Assembly (NCBI GenBank): GCA_017354895.1
Contig: CP071497.1
Coordinates: 2,976,001-3,040,000 of the forward strand
Length of the DNA: 64,000 nt
Direction of reading: 5' to 3'
From: Podospora comata
Taxonomy: Eukaryota; Ascomycota; Sordariomycetes; Sordariales; Podosporaceae
Positions 54,837 to 64,000 of this stretch are shown piece by piece; positions within the stretch are counted from its first letter, which is position 1; the number at the start of each line of letters is the position of its first letter. The translations under genes and the position numbers were made by a program. The notes beneath the pieces were generated by a model that saw only the letters and a program-made list of their open reading frames with translations, ran no database searches and was not told the origin of the DNA.

Positions 54837-56285
54837 CTAAATGGCACTGGCCAAGTACTTTCGCTGATCTTGCATCGAATTTCCCCAATGCCTCAGCCTC
54901 GCCTGCATCCCATATTCCCACTCGGGCAACGAGACCAACTCCTTGAGAAAAGGACCCTGCTTCCCCGTCTCGCTTGCTCTGACCCACGACGAGATGGCAT
55001 TCAGCACCTTGAGCGAGTCGGCGTCAAATACCATGCCGGCCATACGCATCTCCTCAAACATGTTGAGCACACCTTCGGCATTGCCGTACCTATACCACAA
55101 AATCCTCACCAGCTCGTTGTAAAAGGGCGTGCTGGCCCCCAAAACGTAGCTTGCCGGCCCAAGCTCCTTGACGCGCGGTAAAATGTTCAAGGCCAGCGGT
55201 GATGGGTGGGAAAATCTTTGGTGGAACAGACGGAGGGCGGCTAGAAGATAGCGGGGGTACAGTGGACCGTAGATGTGCAGGGGAAATAGGTCATTGCCTG
55301 GTGCGTTTTCCTCGGCGTTGGCCGCAGGAGGAGCCGTATCAGCTTTTTTGCCATTGCGTCCCTTCGTCTTCAACACGGATGGCTCCAGCTTGTCCAACCC
55401 AAACCTGGCCACCATTGGAAAGACCTCCTTTTCTAAAATATCCCACAGCTCAAAGTCTGTTTTTGTGGCCTGCATCATCCCCTCGACTCGCGCGCGCTCG
55501 GCACGGCGAAGGGCTTCGTGCTGAACGGACTTGCCGAGTGGGTTGAGCACCATGTCGGGGTCAGCTCCAACGCGGGAGGCGGCACTTTCTGAATACCCAT
55601 CGGGGCTCTTGAGCTCCTCGGCTTCGGTGAGGTTGAGGGCTCGGCGGGCAGCATCACGGAGGCTCGGTGGAAAGCGCAAGAGAGCTTTGTTCCAGTCCTT
55701 GGTGTTGGCTGCTTGTGTCATGGGGTGACTCCTGCCGTAGGGATGTTGGAGCTGTCTAGTATTTCTCGCTTCGACGTCGGCGGCATCTTGCATGATGATG
55801 TCGATTGTCTCACTAGCTGACGGCTGGGCTGGTAAATCCAAGGCCGCATCGCTCTTGGGCCAGCGCTGCTGCGTAGGCTTGAGGAACGAGGGGTCTTGAT
55901 GGCTCGAAGGTGACTGCTTGGCGGCAATTTCTTCAAAGATAGCCTTGAAGGCATCACGCTCGGTGGGTGTGATGGTCGATCGATCTCCAGCCTCTGTGAG
56001 AAGATGGTTCAATTCTCTGGGAGGGGGTCGCTCGTAGTCTTCTGGAAGCTCGAAGGGGATGGATTCTCTTTTCGGGCCACCGGAAGCAGGGCCTCGCCTG
56101 TAAGATCCTGTTCTGCTTGGACGGGAGGATCTCCTTGGGGGCATATATGAAGACGGTCTGAGGGGCAGGTTTGTCGCCGCTGTGGTGTGCACAAAGGCTC
56201 GCAATGCTGGATTTGGAGCGGCATGCCGAGATATCCTCTGCAGGGTCCGGGTCTGGTAGAGAAATGGGAGAAGTGTTGTTGACAT
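54837..56285 (-). CDS. Mtf2-like mitochondrial protein
   Basis: Fungal relative of yeast Mtf2 (Nam1), a mitochondrial-matrix protein linked to transcript processing and translation. Intronless, 482 residues from ATG at 56285. The N-terminus (STTLLPFLYQTRTLQRISRH) is basic and amphipathic, as a mitochondrial presequence should be, followed by a disordered Arg/Ser/Pro stretch. The C-terminal Mtf2 domain starts near residue 255 with TKTDFELWDILEKEVFPMV and continues through PLHIYGPLYPRYLLAALRLF, a short insert, and FYNELVRILWYRYGNAEGV to SLPEWEYGMQARLRHW. It is divergent from CMR1 with a 463-bp shared promoter. The family call rests on the ELWDILEKEVFPMV core and domain layout. Confidence 0.82.
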   Translation of the reverse strand: MSTTLLPFLYQTRTLQRISRHAAPNPALRAFVHTTAATNLPLRPSSYMPPRRSSRPSRTGSYRRGPASGGPKRESIPFELPEDYERPPPRELNHLLTEAGDRSTITPTERDAFKAIFEEIAAKQSPSSHQDPSFLKPTQQRWPKSDAALDLPAQPSASETIDIIMQDAADVEARNTRQLQHPYGRSHPMTQAANTKDWNKALLRFPPSLRDAARRALNLTEAEELKSPDGYSESAASRVGADPDMVLNPLGKSVQHEALRRAERARVEGMMQATKTDFELWDILEKEVFPMVARFGLDKLEPSVLKTKGRNGKKADTAPPAANAEENAPGNDLFPLHIYGPLYPRYLLAALRLFHQRFSHPSPLALNILPRVKELGPASYVLGASTPFYNELVRILWYRYGNAEGVLNMFEEMRMAGMVFDADSLKVLNAISSWVRASETGKQGPFLKELVSLPEWEYGMQARLRHWGNSMQDQRKYLASAI

Positions 56286-56748
56286 TTTGAAGACTGGTTG
56301 CGCACTATGAGTCCAGTCTTTGTTTGATGGGCAGGGCACAAGAATCTTTTGCGCACAGCACTGGCGGCAGCGCTATCCAAAATTTCCAAAAGAATTGCCT
56401 GCCGGGGTCGACAAATTGTGAGCGCTAGACTTCTCACAGTACTAGCGTCTGCTGTTCATTGTGGGGGAGTGGGGCACCTGGGCAGCCAACCGCACCAGGT
56501 TTGCCCCGTGATTACGCGACTGGATTGCATTTGCGACTCGAGCGCGTCGTGCTTAATTGATTTTCAGCTGCCAGCGCGACAGTTCACGTTTTACTTTCTC
56601 TTGTCTTAGTCCACCTTCAGGTTGCTCTTTGGCACAAGGAACCTCCAACCTCGATCACCCTTGCTTAGTTTTTGGCAGCTCTTGACACCCTCCATTGGAC
56701 TTTGACTTTTGTTTTCGAGATATTTAATTGCTCTCAGCTCGACACAAA
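56286..56748. other. Divergent spacer (Mtf2-like / CMR1)
   Basis: 463 bp shared by two divergent housekeeping starts. No individual elements assigned. Confidence 0.5.
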
Positions 56749-58371
56749 ATGCCCCCTAAGAAGGAGCCCGTCATCAGTGCCTTTGAGCGGAAGCGTTTGG
56801 AGAACATTGCGGCGAACAATGCGATCCTCAGTGGGATATCAGCGACGGCTGATAAGATCATCCCTTCGAAAGCGACACCCACGAAAACCAAGGCGAAAAA
56901 ATCTACGCCACGTAAACGCGAACCGACCAAAGTCGCCCACCAGCCCGCCACAAGAAGAAGCACGCGCTTAGCTGGTGTCGACGCTGACAACGACACCCTC
57001 AAGCGCAAGTTTGAGGTCGAGGTCGAGGCCGCGGCTGAGAAGGCGAAAGCCAAGAAGCTCCGAGTCAACGGAGACTTGCAGCTGGGAGACATTTCGGTAG
57101 AGGGGCGCAAATGGGAAGGCGGTGTTGACGGACTCGGGCTGCTCAAGGGCTTGTCAGTTCGCGGTGCCCAACCTGGTGTCAAAACCTTTGACGAAGACGA
57201 TGTCGAGGAGACTTCAGATGAGAATCTCAAGGAGCTGAGGCTGCGCATGCGCAATCTCAAGATGTACGATAAATGGCCAGTTGCCGGTATGTTGTCCATG
57301 ATGCATTGGCTCACCCAACCCCAGGTTGACTGACACGAAGCAGACATTAAGATTGTTCCGCAGCGCATCTACTCAATGGGCTTCCATCCAACAGAGGACA
57401 AACCGATCATCTTTGCCGGCGATAAGGAAGGGGCCATGGGTATCTTCGATGCGTCCCAAGAGCCGATCAAGACCGAAGATGACGAAGACGAAGAAAGCTA
57501 CTCTGACCCCGTGATATCAGCATTCAAGACGCACGCTCGCACCATTACCTCTTTTCAATTTTCCTCCGTCGATGCCAATGCCGTCTACACATCCTCTTAC
57601 GATTCCTCCATCCGCAAGCTCGACTTGGACAAGGGGGTATCCACTCAGATTTTTGCCCCAGTCGATGCAGGCGTGGAGCTTCCCATCAGTGCAATGGACA
57701 TACCATCGACGGACCCAAACACGATTGTATTCTCGACACTAAATGGTCAGCTTGGACGCCATGACATCCGGACCAAGCCGGCGGATGCTGAGATCTGGCA
57801 TCTCGTGGATCCTAAAATCGGAGGGTTTTCTTTACATCCTCTACAGCCTCACCTTGTGGCTGCCGCATCGCTCGACCGCACTTTAAAGATCTGGGACTTG
57901 CGGAAAATACAAGGGACGGGGGATATGCGGAAGCCCGTCTTGCTGGGAGAGCATGAGTCCCGCTTGTCTGTCTCACATGCTAGCTGGAGCAGCGCCGGCC
58001 ATATTGCGACGTCTAGCTACGATGATACCATCAAGATCTACTCTTTCCCTGATGCGAGCTCCTGGAAAGCAGGCGTCGAACTTTCTGACGACCAGATGGA
58101 ACCAGTGCACAAGATTGCCCATAACAACCAAACTGGACGCTGGGTAACCATCTTGAAGCCTCAGTGGCAGAAGAGCCCATTTGACGGGATTCAAAAGTTC
58201 GCCATTGGCAACATGAACCGGTTCGTGGACATTTATGCGGCGAACGGAGAGCAACTGGCACAGCTGGACGGCGATGGCATCACGGCTGTGCCGGCTGTAG
58301 CGCATTTTCACCCTACATTGGAATGGGTTGCCGGTGGTAGTGCCAGCGGCAAGCTATGCCTGTGGATGTAG
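56749..58371 (+). CDS. CMR1: CMR1/WDR76-type WD40 DNA-damage-binding protein
   Basis: Nuclear WD40-repeat protein that binds UV-damaged DNA and joins stress foci in yeast. Exons 56749-57286 and 57344-58371 give 521 residues. The N-terminus is family-typical: MPPKKEPVISAFERKRLENI, with a Lys-rich segment (TKTKAKKSTPRKREPTK) likely to be a nuclear signal. The beta-propeller begins after DIKIVPQRIYSMGFHP, with blocks FAGDKEGAMGIFD, YTSSYDSSIRKLDL, AASLDRTLKIWDLR, HIATSSYDDTIKIYSF, FAIGNMNRFVDIY and the closing ASGKLCLWM. An acidic insert (KTEDDEDEES) lies between the first blades. Length fits the family. It is divergent from the Mtf2-like gene. Confidence 0.95.
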
Positions 58372-59704
58372 CTTCTCTGTAATATCTTAGGAAATGGTTG
58401 AAGGGTTGTGTGGCTGGTTGGTTGGCATAGAGTGTGAGACGAGGCGTGCGAGGTGATGATACCATGTACAATGCAACGGAGTAATGTGTAGTGTTTTGAA
58501 TGAGAAACTTTTGTATGACATGGAGTAGGAGAAGGCAGAACCTGGAATAACTATATATATACAATGCTGGCTACCAACATATGTCATCCGAAACGGCCTC
58601 GATGGCTGTTGGCCCTATCATCTGCTCATGCACAATGTGCGGCGGAGCAATCAATGCTGACGCGGCCGAGATACAGGGTGTGGGAATTCTGTCAACGATA
58701 TTTCAAACCCATAGGGGACTCTCAGTTTCCCGTGCCCAGCTTCTAAATATCGGAAACTTTCCTAATCTCTGTCTCGCATGTGACTCCATCTCTTGGAGAC
58801 ACAAAGGCGAACATGGGCTTGAGGCTGGCGTCATGCGGTCCCACCGCTGGGCTGCCTATCGATAAGATAAGCGCACTCTTCAACCATTAGGTACCTACCT
58901 ATTCCAAGGCAGCCTTGGGTGGACCCGAACAAGAATATCAACCATCAAGAGATAGGATTTGGCATTGGGGAGCATCTGATGCCATGTCGCCATAACCACA
59001 GCTCAAGCCATCACCTGAGTAACCGCGAGATACTGCGTAAAACACGGAAACCTTGGAAAACGGCATTTGACAAGATCCCGGGTCAAAGTCGCGGCGGCTG
59101 TGGATTCCCTGCGCACCCGCTAAGCCCAATGCCGTCAAGGCACCCACTTGGCAGCAGACGCCCTGTCATCACCGTTCAGTGCGTGCATCAATCAACTCGG
59201 ACCGCCTCGTTGTGCTCCGTCAACATCCGACACCTACCTTAGCACAGCGACCAGCGACACAACGGCGGTCCCTCTCACTGGCCAACCTCTTTTTTTCTTT
59301 TTGTTCCCCTCGTACCGCACATCTGTACTCCCCTAGAAACACAACTCCATCTTGTACCTATCCAGACTTTATTGACCGGTGATGCCGTGATGCCTCATCC
59401 CCCAGCTTTGACCAACCCCACCTGATAAGCCCTACGGTTCGGCGCTAGGCTCCCTTGGCTTGTATCGCTGCCATCACCTGCCATCAACCACCTATCCACC
59501 ATCCCCCAGCCTAGACCGCTGTCTGCCAGCCTGCAGAACGGTGTCACCTCTTCTCCAGGCATCCGACCGTTTGGTTCTTCCAATCTCTCTTCCTGCCAGC
59601 TGTGGTACGGAACCCTCGTTCATCACGGTACAAAGACAAGTGCATAGGGTTCCATTACGACAGCCTCGCTTTACCCGTCTCTTAGACGGTAGCAGTCGTC
59701 CACC
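58372..59704. other. Intergenic spacer upstream of ATG26
   Basis: About 1.3 kb. Much of 59150-59700 is pyrimidine-rich and reads as a long 5' leader or promoter of ATG26. One small open frame at 58581-58865 is listed separately with low confidence. Confidence 0.45.
58581..58865 (+). CDS. Possible small Cys-motif protein
   Basis: Open frame of 94 residues from ATG at 58581 (MSSETASMAVGP). It has two CxxC pairs (CSCTMCGG near 15 and CLACDS near 65), which might bind metal. There are no introns and no known family. It starts 210 bp after the CMR1 stop and could be chance. Confidence 0.22.
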   Translation: MSSETASMAVGPIICSCTMCGGAINADAAEIQGVGILSTIFQTHRGLSVSRAQLLNIGNFPNLCLACDSISWRHKGEHGLEAGVMRSHRWAAYR

Positions 59705-62700
59705 ATGGCTACTCCCAGTCAGTCAACGTCGTCTGCCGTTGCAGTTCCAATTGCTCCAGTAGAGGATACAACTGCTCCCTCTCCTGCCCCCACGAGCTCC
59801 CAGTCAGCCGCCCTCTCCAAGTCACAACACCTCGCCCACCCCCCTCCACCATCGGCCGTAAGAACACCGAATGCCGCCAGCCACGACGAGCGCACAGTAC
59901 GCCACGTTTCACGAAAACTCCAAAAGAAACGCCATGACGACGAACACACTCCCACCATGGAGCTCCCCGAATCACTGAAACAACAAGGCGACCATGCTGA
60001 TAGCGATGAGGAAGTGCTGCGGCCCCAGGGCTATGGCGGCGGCATGTTTATGAACATGAACCAGAGCATATTCGGTCTGATAGCAGCAGCCGGTAGCCAG
60101 GCCGACTTTGGCGATCGCTTCGAAGGCCAGAGCTCGGACGAAGACGATAACGACGTCGAAAGGGAAAATCCGATGGCCATGACCATTGCTGGGCACAAAG
60201 CCTTGCACCACAAGCCCTCCAAAAGTTTGAGCAGCCATCTTGCTCAGTCGACAGTGTTGAGGAAACATGGCGCCACCTCGAACAAGGCTGAAAGCAAGCA
60301 TCGTAGAAAGATATCCGAGAGCCGTTTATTGCGCTCTGTGCCTGGCCTTTCCAAGTTGACTTCCAGGGCCAAGTCAAGCCTAAAGCCGCCGAAAACACAG
60401 GACGCAGAGACCGAAAAGCCGGGCGAGATGGACGACAAAGCCGAAGAAGCTTCTGCTTCTCAACCAGCTTCTGAGGTCCCGCCTACGATCGAAATCACCA
60501 GGACCGAAAGTCGACAGACAGCACCGGTTATGAGCCGGATGCTGGAGGCGCGCGCGCAAATGGCTGCACGACCAAGCTTCGATCTGGAGAGGCCCTCGGG
60601 TGAACAAGCACACAGGCCAGAAGCTGGCGAAACAGGACCAACAGAACTGGCCAAGAGGCTCCAGGAGATCTTCCAGTTTGATACCCCAGAAGAAGTCATC
60701 AATGGTGGGTGACACGGATCCAACAGGAGGACATTAATAATTGGGGCACTGGCTAACGGAGAAACCATGCAGAATTTCCATGCTGGCTCCTTCAAAATGT
60801 ATTACTCCAAGGATACATGTATATCACGGCCGGCCACGTTGCCTTTTACGCATACCTGCCCAAGAAAGCCGTAAGACTCGTCCTGTTTCGCCAGTGACAC
60901 CCCCGATGCTAATGATACGTAGAATGAGGTGACAAAGTCTGGGTATCTTGCCAAGTGTGGCAAGCACAACCCCAAGTACAACCGCTACTTCTTCAGGCTC
61001 AAGGGAGATGTCCTGTCGTATTACAGAGACACCCAAAACCTATACTTTCCCAGCGGCCAAGTCGATCTCAGATACGGCATATCCGCAGAGATCACCGACA
61101 AGGACAAGGAAGGTGTCAACTTCACCATTGTGACCCACAAGAGAACCTACTACTTTAGGGCCGACAGCTCGTCTAGTGCCAAGGAATGGGTCAAGAGCCT
61201 GCGCAAGGTGATCTTCAAATCACACAACGATGGCGACAGCGTCAAGATCTCGTTGCCCATCGCCAACATTCTTGATGTGGAAGAAACCCAAATGTTGGGT
61301 TTCGCCGAAACGTGCAAAATACGAGTCATTGACAACGATGAGACATACGCCATTGACGAGGTATGCCTCCCGATTGTTTGTGCTGTCATGTCGAGACACT
61401 GATCAATGATGACCATTAGTATTTCTTCTCCTTCTTCAGCTTTAGCGAAGAAGCCATTGACGTTCTCAAGACGCTCGTGGAGGGTTCTTCCTCGCAAACG
61501 CCAGGACAGAATGAGCTCGATGAACCTGCTTCGGAGGCACAATCGAAGCGAACCAGCACGAGCGGCAGTCGTGAGCAAGTGCTCAAATCACTCAATACCC
61601 GTGGAGGCAAGATTACCCAGAGCATCAAAACCACGCTGTCGCCCATCTCGCCAGGACAACGTTCACCGAGCCCGCGCCCATGTCTCGACGGGCCCCGCAC
61701 TAGTTTTGATGGGTTTCGGCCTTTCAGCAGGCGAAGTGTTGATGTCAGCCGCGACGATATCCGCGGAAAGTCCCCACGTCGAAGCTTTAGCGAACGCCGG
61801 ACTTCCTTCCACAGGCGCCATTTGTCTGAGAGCGGGACTGATCACGATATGGAGAGACAAGAAGGCAGTGATTCTTATGTCCAAAGCATGGAGGACCCCA
61901 GCCAAGCGAGCATGTCTGGACTGATCGTCTCCGGAAGCAGCGAAGCCCCTTCGGCAAGCCAGATCCTTAGAGGGAGTGAGGTCTTCCACAACCCAGCCAT
62001 CCACAGGTCGGCCTCAGCACCCCGCGCGCGGAATGAGCCAGCCGTGCCCGAGGCGCCAGGAACAGTCAAGGCCTCTCGGCCCCCATCGATTTCAGCTCAG
62101 AATGGTGAAACGGAGGGAAATCAGGCCATGCCAACGCTGCAGAACACTGCCACAGTGGGGACCTTCCCATTCAAGGGTGCTGGTGCGCTCATGGGCTATC
62201 TGGATAGACAGTCCAGGAGGATGAGCAATCTCCTCGCAACAGAGTCTATGGGATATGTTGAGAAGGTATCAGGTATGTGGAAGGGCGGCAAGAAACACTA
62301 TGACGAGCCTGCCGGCTTAAGAACCGATGAAGAAGATGCTGAAGACAACCCCGATGAGCGAGCCACCCATGAAGCCCGGTTCAGGGAACACTTTGCCCTG
62401 CCCAAGACTGAGAAGCTCCAGGCTGCCTACTATGCGCACATGATGCGCGTACTTCCGCTCTACGGCAAGATCTACATCGGTAATCGTCACTTTTGCTTCC
62501 GCAGCCTGTTGCCAGGCACCCGCACCAAGCTTGTCCTTCCGCTCAAGGATATCGAAAATGTCGATAAAGAGAAGGGCTTCCGGTTTGGTTACGCCGGTTT
62601 GGTGGTGGTGATCCGTGGCCATGAAGAGCTCTTCTTCGAGTTCAACCGGGCCGAGATACGTGATGACTGCACCATCACGGTTCTGCAGAACCTGGAGGCG

Positions 62701-64000
62701 ACCCGATATGTTCGTGATTCGGGTCTGTTGGACAGTGAGGATGCAGAAGATGCGCAGGCTGCTGTGGCGGAGCGGGATGCACTCCGGGAGGCCCGGAACG
62801 AGGAGTTTCCACATCATGAGGTCAAGCTGCCCCATGACGCCCATTGTGTCTCTGAAGCGCCGACCATTTTGTTTGATGATCCCAAGGCTTCCATCCTCAA
62901 CTTTAAGCCCAGCAAGTCCATGAAGATCACTTGTCTTACGATTGGGTCTCGTGGAGATGTTCAACCCTATATTGCCCTTTGCAAGCGACTGATGAAGGAT
63001 GGCCATCGTCCCAGGATTTGCACTCACGCCGAATTCCGAGACTGGATCGAGAGTCATGGGATTGAGTTTCGCCCTGTTGGTGGTGACCCAAGCGAGCTGA
63101 TGAGGCTCTGCATTCAGAACGGCACCTTCACCTGGGCATTTCTCAAAGAGGCGAACTCGACGATGCGTGGCTGGCTTGACGACCTTCTTGTCACGGCTTG
63201 GGAAGCGTGCAAGGGCAGCGACCTCTTGATCGAATCACCCAGTGCCATGGCTGGCATTCACATCGCAGAGGCTCTTGGCATCCCATACTTCCGCGCCTTC
63301 ACGATGCCGTGGACCCGCACTCGCGCCTACCCCCACGCCTTCATCATGCCTGGACAAAAGCTTGGAGGAGCCTACAATTACGTGACCTACACTCTGTTTG
63401 ACAATGTGTTTTGGCAAACCACCGCCAGTCAAATCAACCGGTGGCGCAACGTCTGGCTTGGGTTGCCAAACACGACACTTGACAAGCTGCAGATTAACAA
63501 GGTCCCGTTCTTGTACAACTTCTCTCCGTTTGTGGTCCCACCCCCCATTGACTTTAGTGACTGGATCCGCGTCACCGGGTACTGGTTTCTCGACGAGGGC
63601 GACGAGAACAAGTGGCAACCGTCCAAGGAGCTGCTCGACTTCATCGACAAGGCCCGGGCAGACGGCAAAAAGCTTGTGTACGTTGGCTTTGGGTCTATTA
63701 TAGTGCCTGACCCGGCCAAGATGACACAAGAGGTGATTGATGCTGTGCAGAAGGCGGATGTCAGATGCATTCTGAGCAAAGGCTGGAGTGACCGGCTACC
63801 TGGCTCGGGTGATGAAAAGGTTCCTGGTCCTGAAGAGGCCAAGGTTGAGCCACAGCTGCCGGAGGAGATCTTCCAGATCCAGTCAGCACCTCATGACTGG
63901 TTGTTCAAGCAGATTGATGCTGCTGCTCACCACGGGGGAAGCGGAACTACGGGTGCCAGTTTGCGGGCTGGCATTCCCACGATTATCAGGCCATTTTTTG
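59705..64000 (+). CDS. ATG26: Sterol 3-beta-glucosyltransferase, 3' end off the window
   Basis: UDP-glucose:sterol glucosyltransferase acting at membranes, needed for pexophagy in some fungi. Exons 59705-60704, 60773-60870, 60923-61360 and 61420 onward, open to the edge. Domain order is that of ATG26: a long disordered N-terminus; a first GRAM region ([18 protein letters not shown] then [19 protein letters not shown]); a PH domain ([20 protein letters not shown] to [12 protein letters not shown]); a Ser/Arg-rich linker; a second GRAM ([20 protein letters not shown] to [18 protein letters not shown]). The GT1 glycosyltransferase domain then starts with [20 protein letters not shown] and includes LVYVGFGSI and the sugar-nucleotide site [17 protein letters not shown] at the edge. 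Only the last part of the C-terminal lobe is missing. Confidence 0.97.

Overview
The window is fungal genomic DNA, most likely from a filamentous ascomycete (Pezizomycotina, probably Sordariomycetes). The evidence is gene architecture: many genes are split by 45-80 nt introns with GTNNGT donors and CTNAY-type branch sites, both strands carry genes, and the families are typical of moulds: a fungal trans-acting enoyl reductase, a CYP505 P450-reductase fusion, a Zn2Cys6 regulator, DUF1996, Mtf2, CMR1 and ATG26. All exon models below were read by eye from splice signals, frame continuity and family motifs. Nearly all complete models close in frame.

Layout. 1-7.2 kb: a trans-enoyl reductase running off the left edge, a divergent CYP505 self-sufficient P450 and a short-chain dehydrogenase (SDR); this looks like the flank of a polyketide-type cluster. 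8.2-13.5 kb: three membrane-protein genes of unknown family, two of them paralogues flanking a larger glycine-rich one. 14.0-17.4 kb: a SnoaL/NTF2-like protein and a carotenoid/stilbene cleavage oxygenase in tandem. 18-21 kb: an RNase H-like gene with an in-frame stop, then an SDR. 22-33.5 kb: a Thr-rich secreted protein, a DUF1996 secreted protein, a tyrosinase (with a 36-nt microexon carrying a copper ligand) and a GH27 alpha-galactosidase, separated by long gene-poor spacers. 33.5-37.0 kb: a gene-empty AT-rich stretch with repeats. 37.0-49.7 kb: a compact candidate cluster of Zn2Cys6 regulator, vanillyl-alcohol-oxidase-like flavoprotein, second cleavage oxygenase, and two P450s. 50-54.8 kb: a small unknown protein, a broken HET-like gene and little else. 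54.8-64 kb: conserved housekeeping genes (Mtf2-like, CMR1, ATG26), the last running off the right edge.

How the parts may work together. The 37-50 kb genes suggest oxidation of a phenylpropanoid, stilbenoid or apocarotenoid-like substrate: a flavoprotein phenol oxidase, an Fe(II) alkene-cleaving oxygenase and two P450s under a local regulator. The left-edge genes suggest tailoring of a polyketide whose synthase would lie outside the window. These pathway ideas are inference from gene content.

The spacers hold two tRNA-like RNA polymerase III candidate loci (about 5.55-5.73 kb and 21.47-21.64 kb) and four scattered tracts of a degenerate 21-bp repeat built around AGGCCT and AAAGATAGT.
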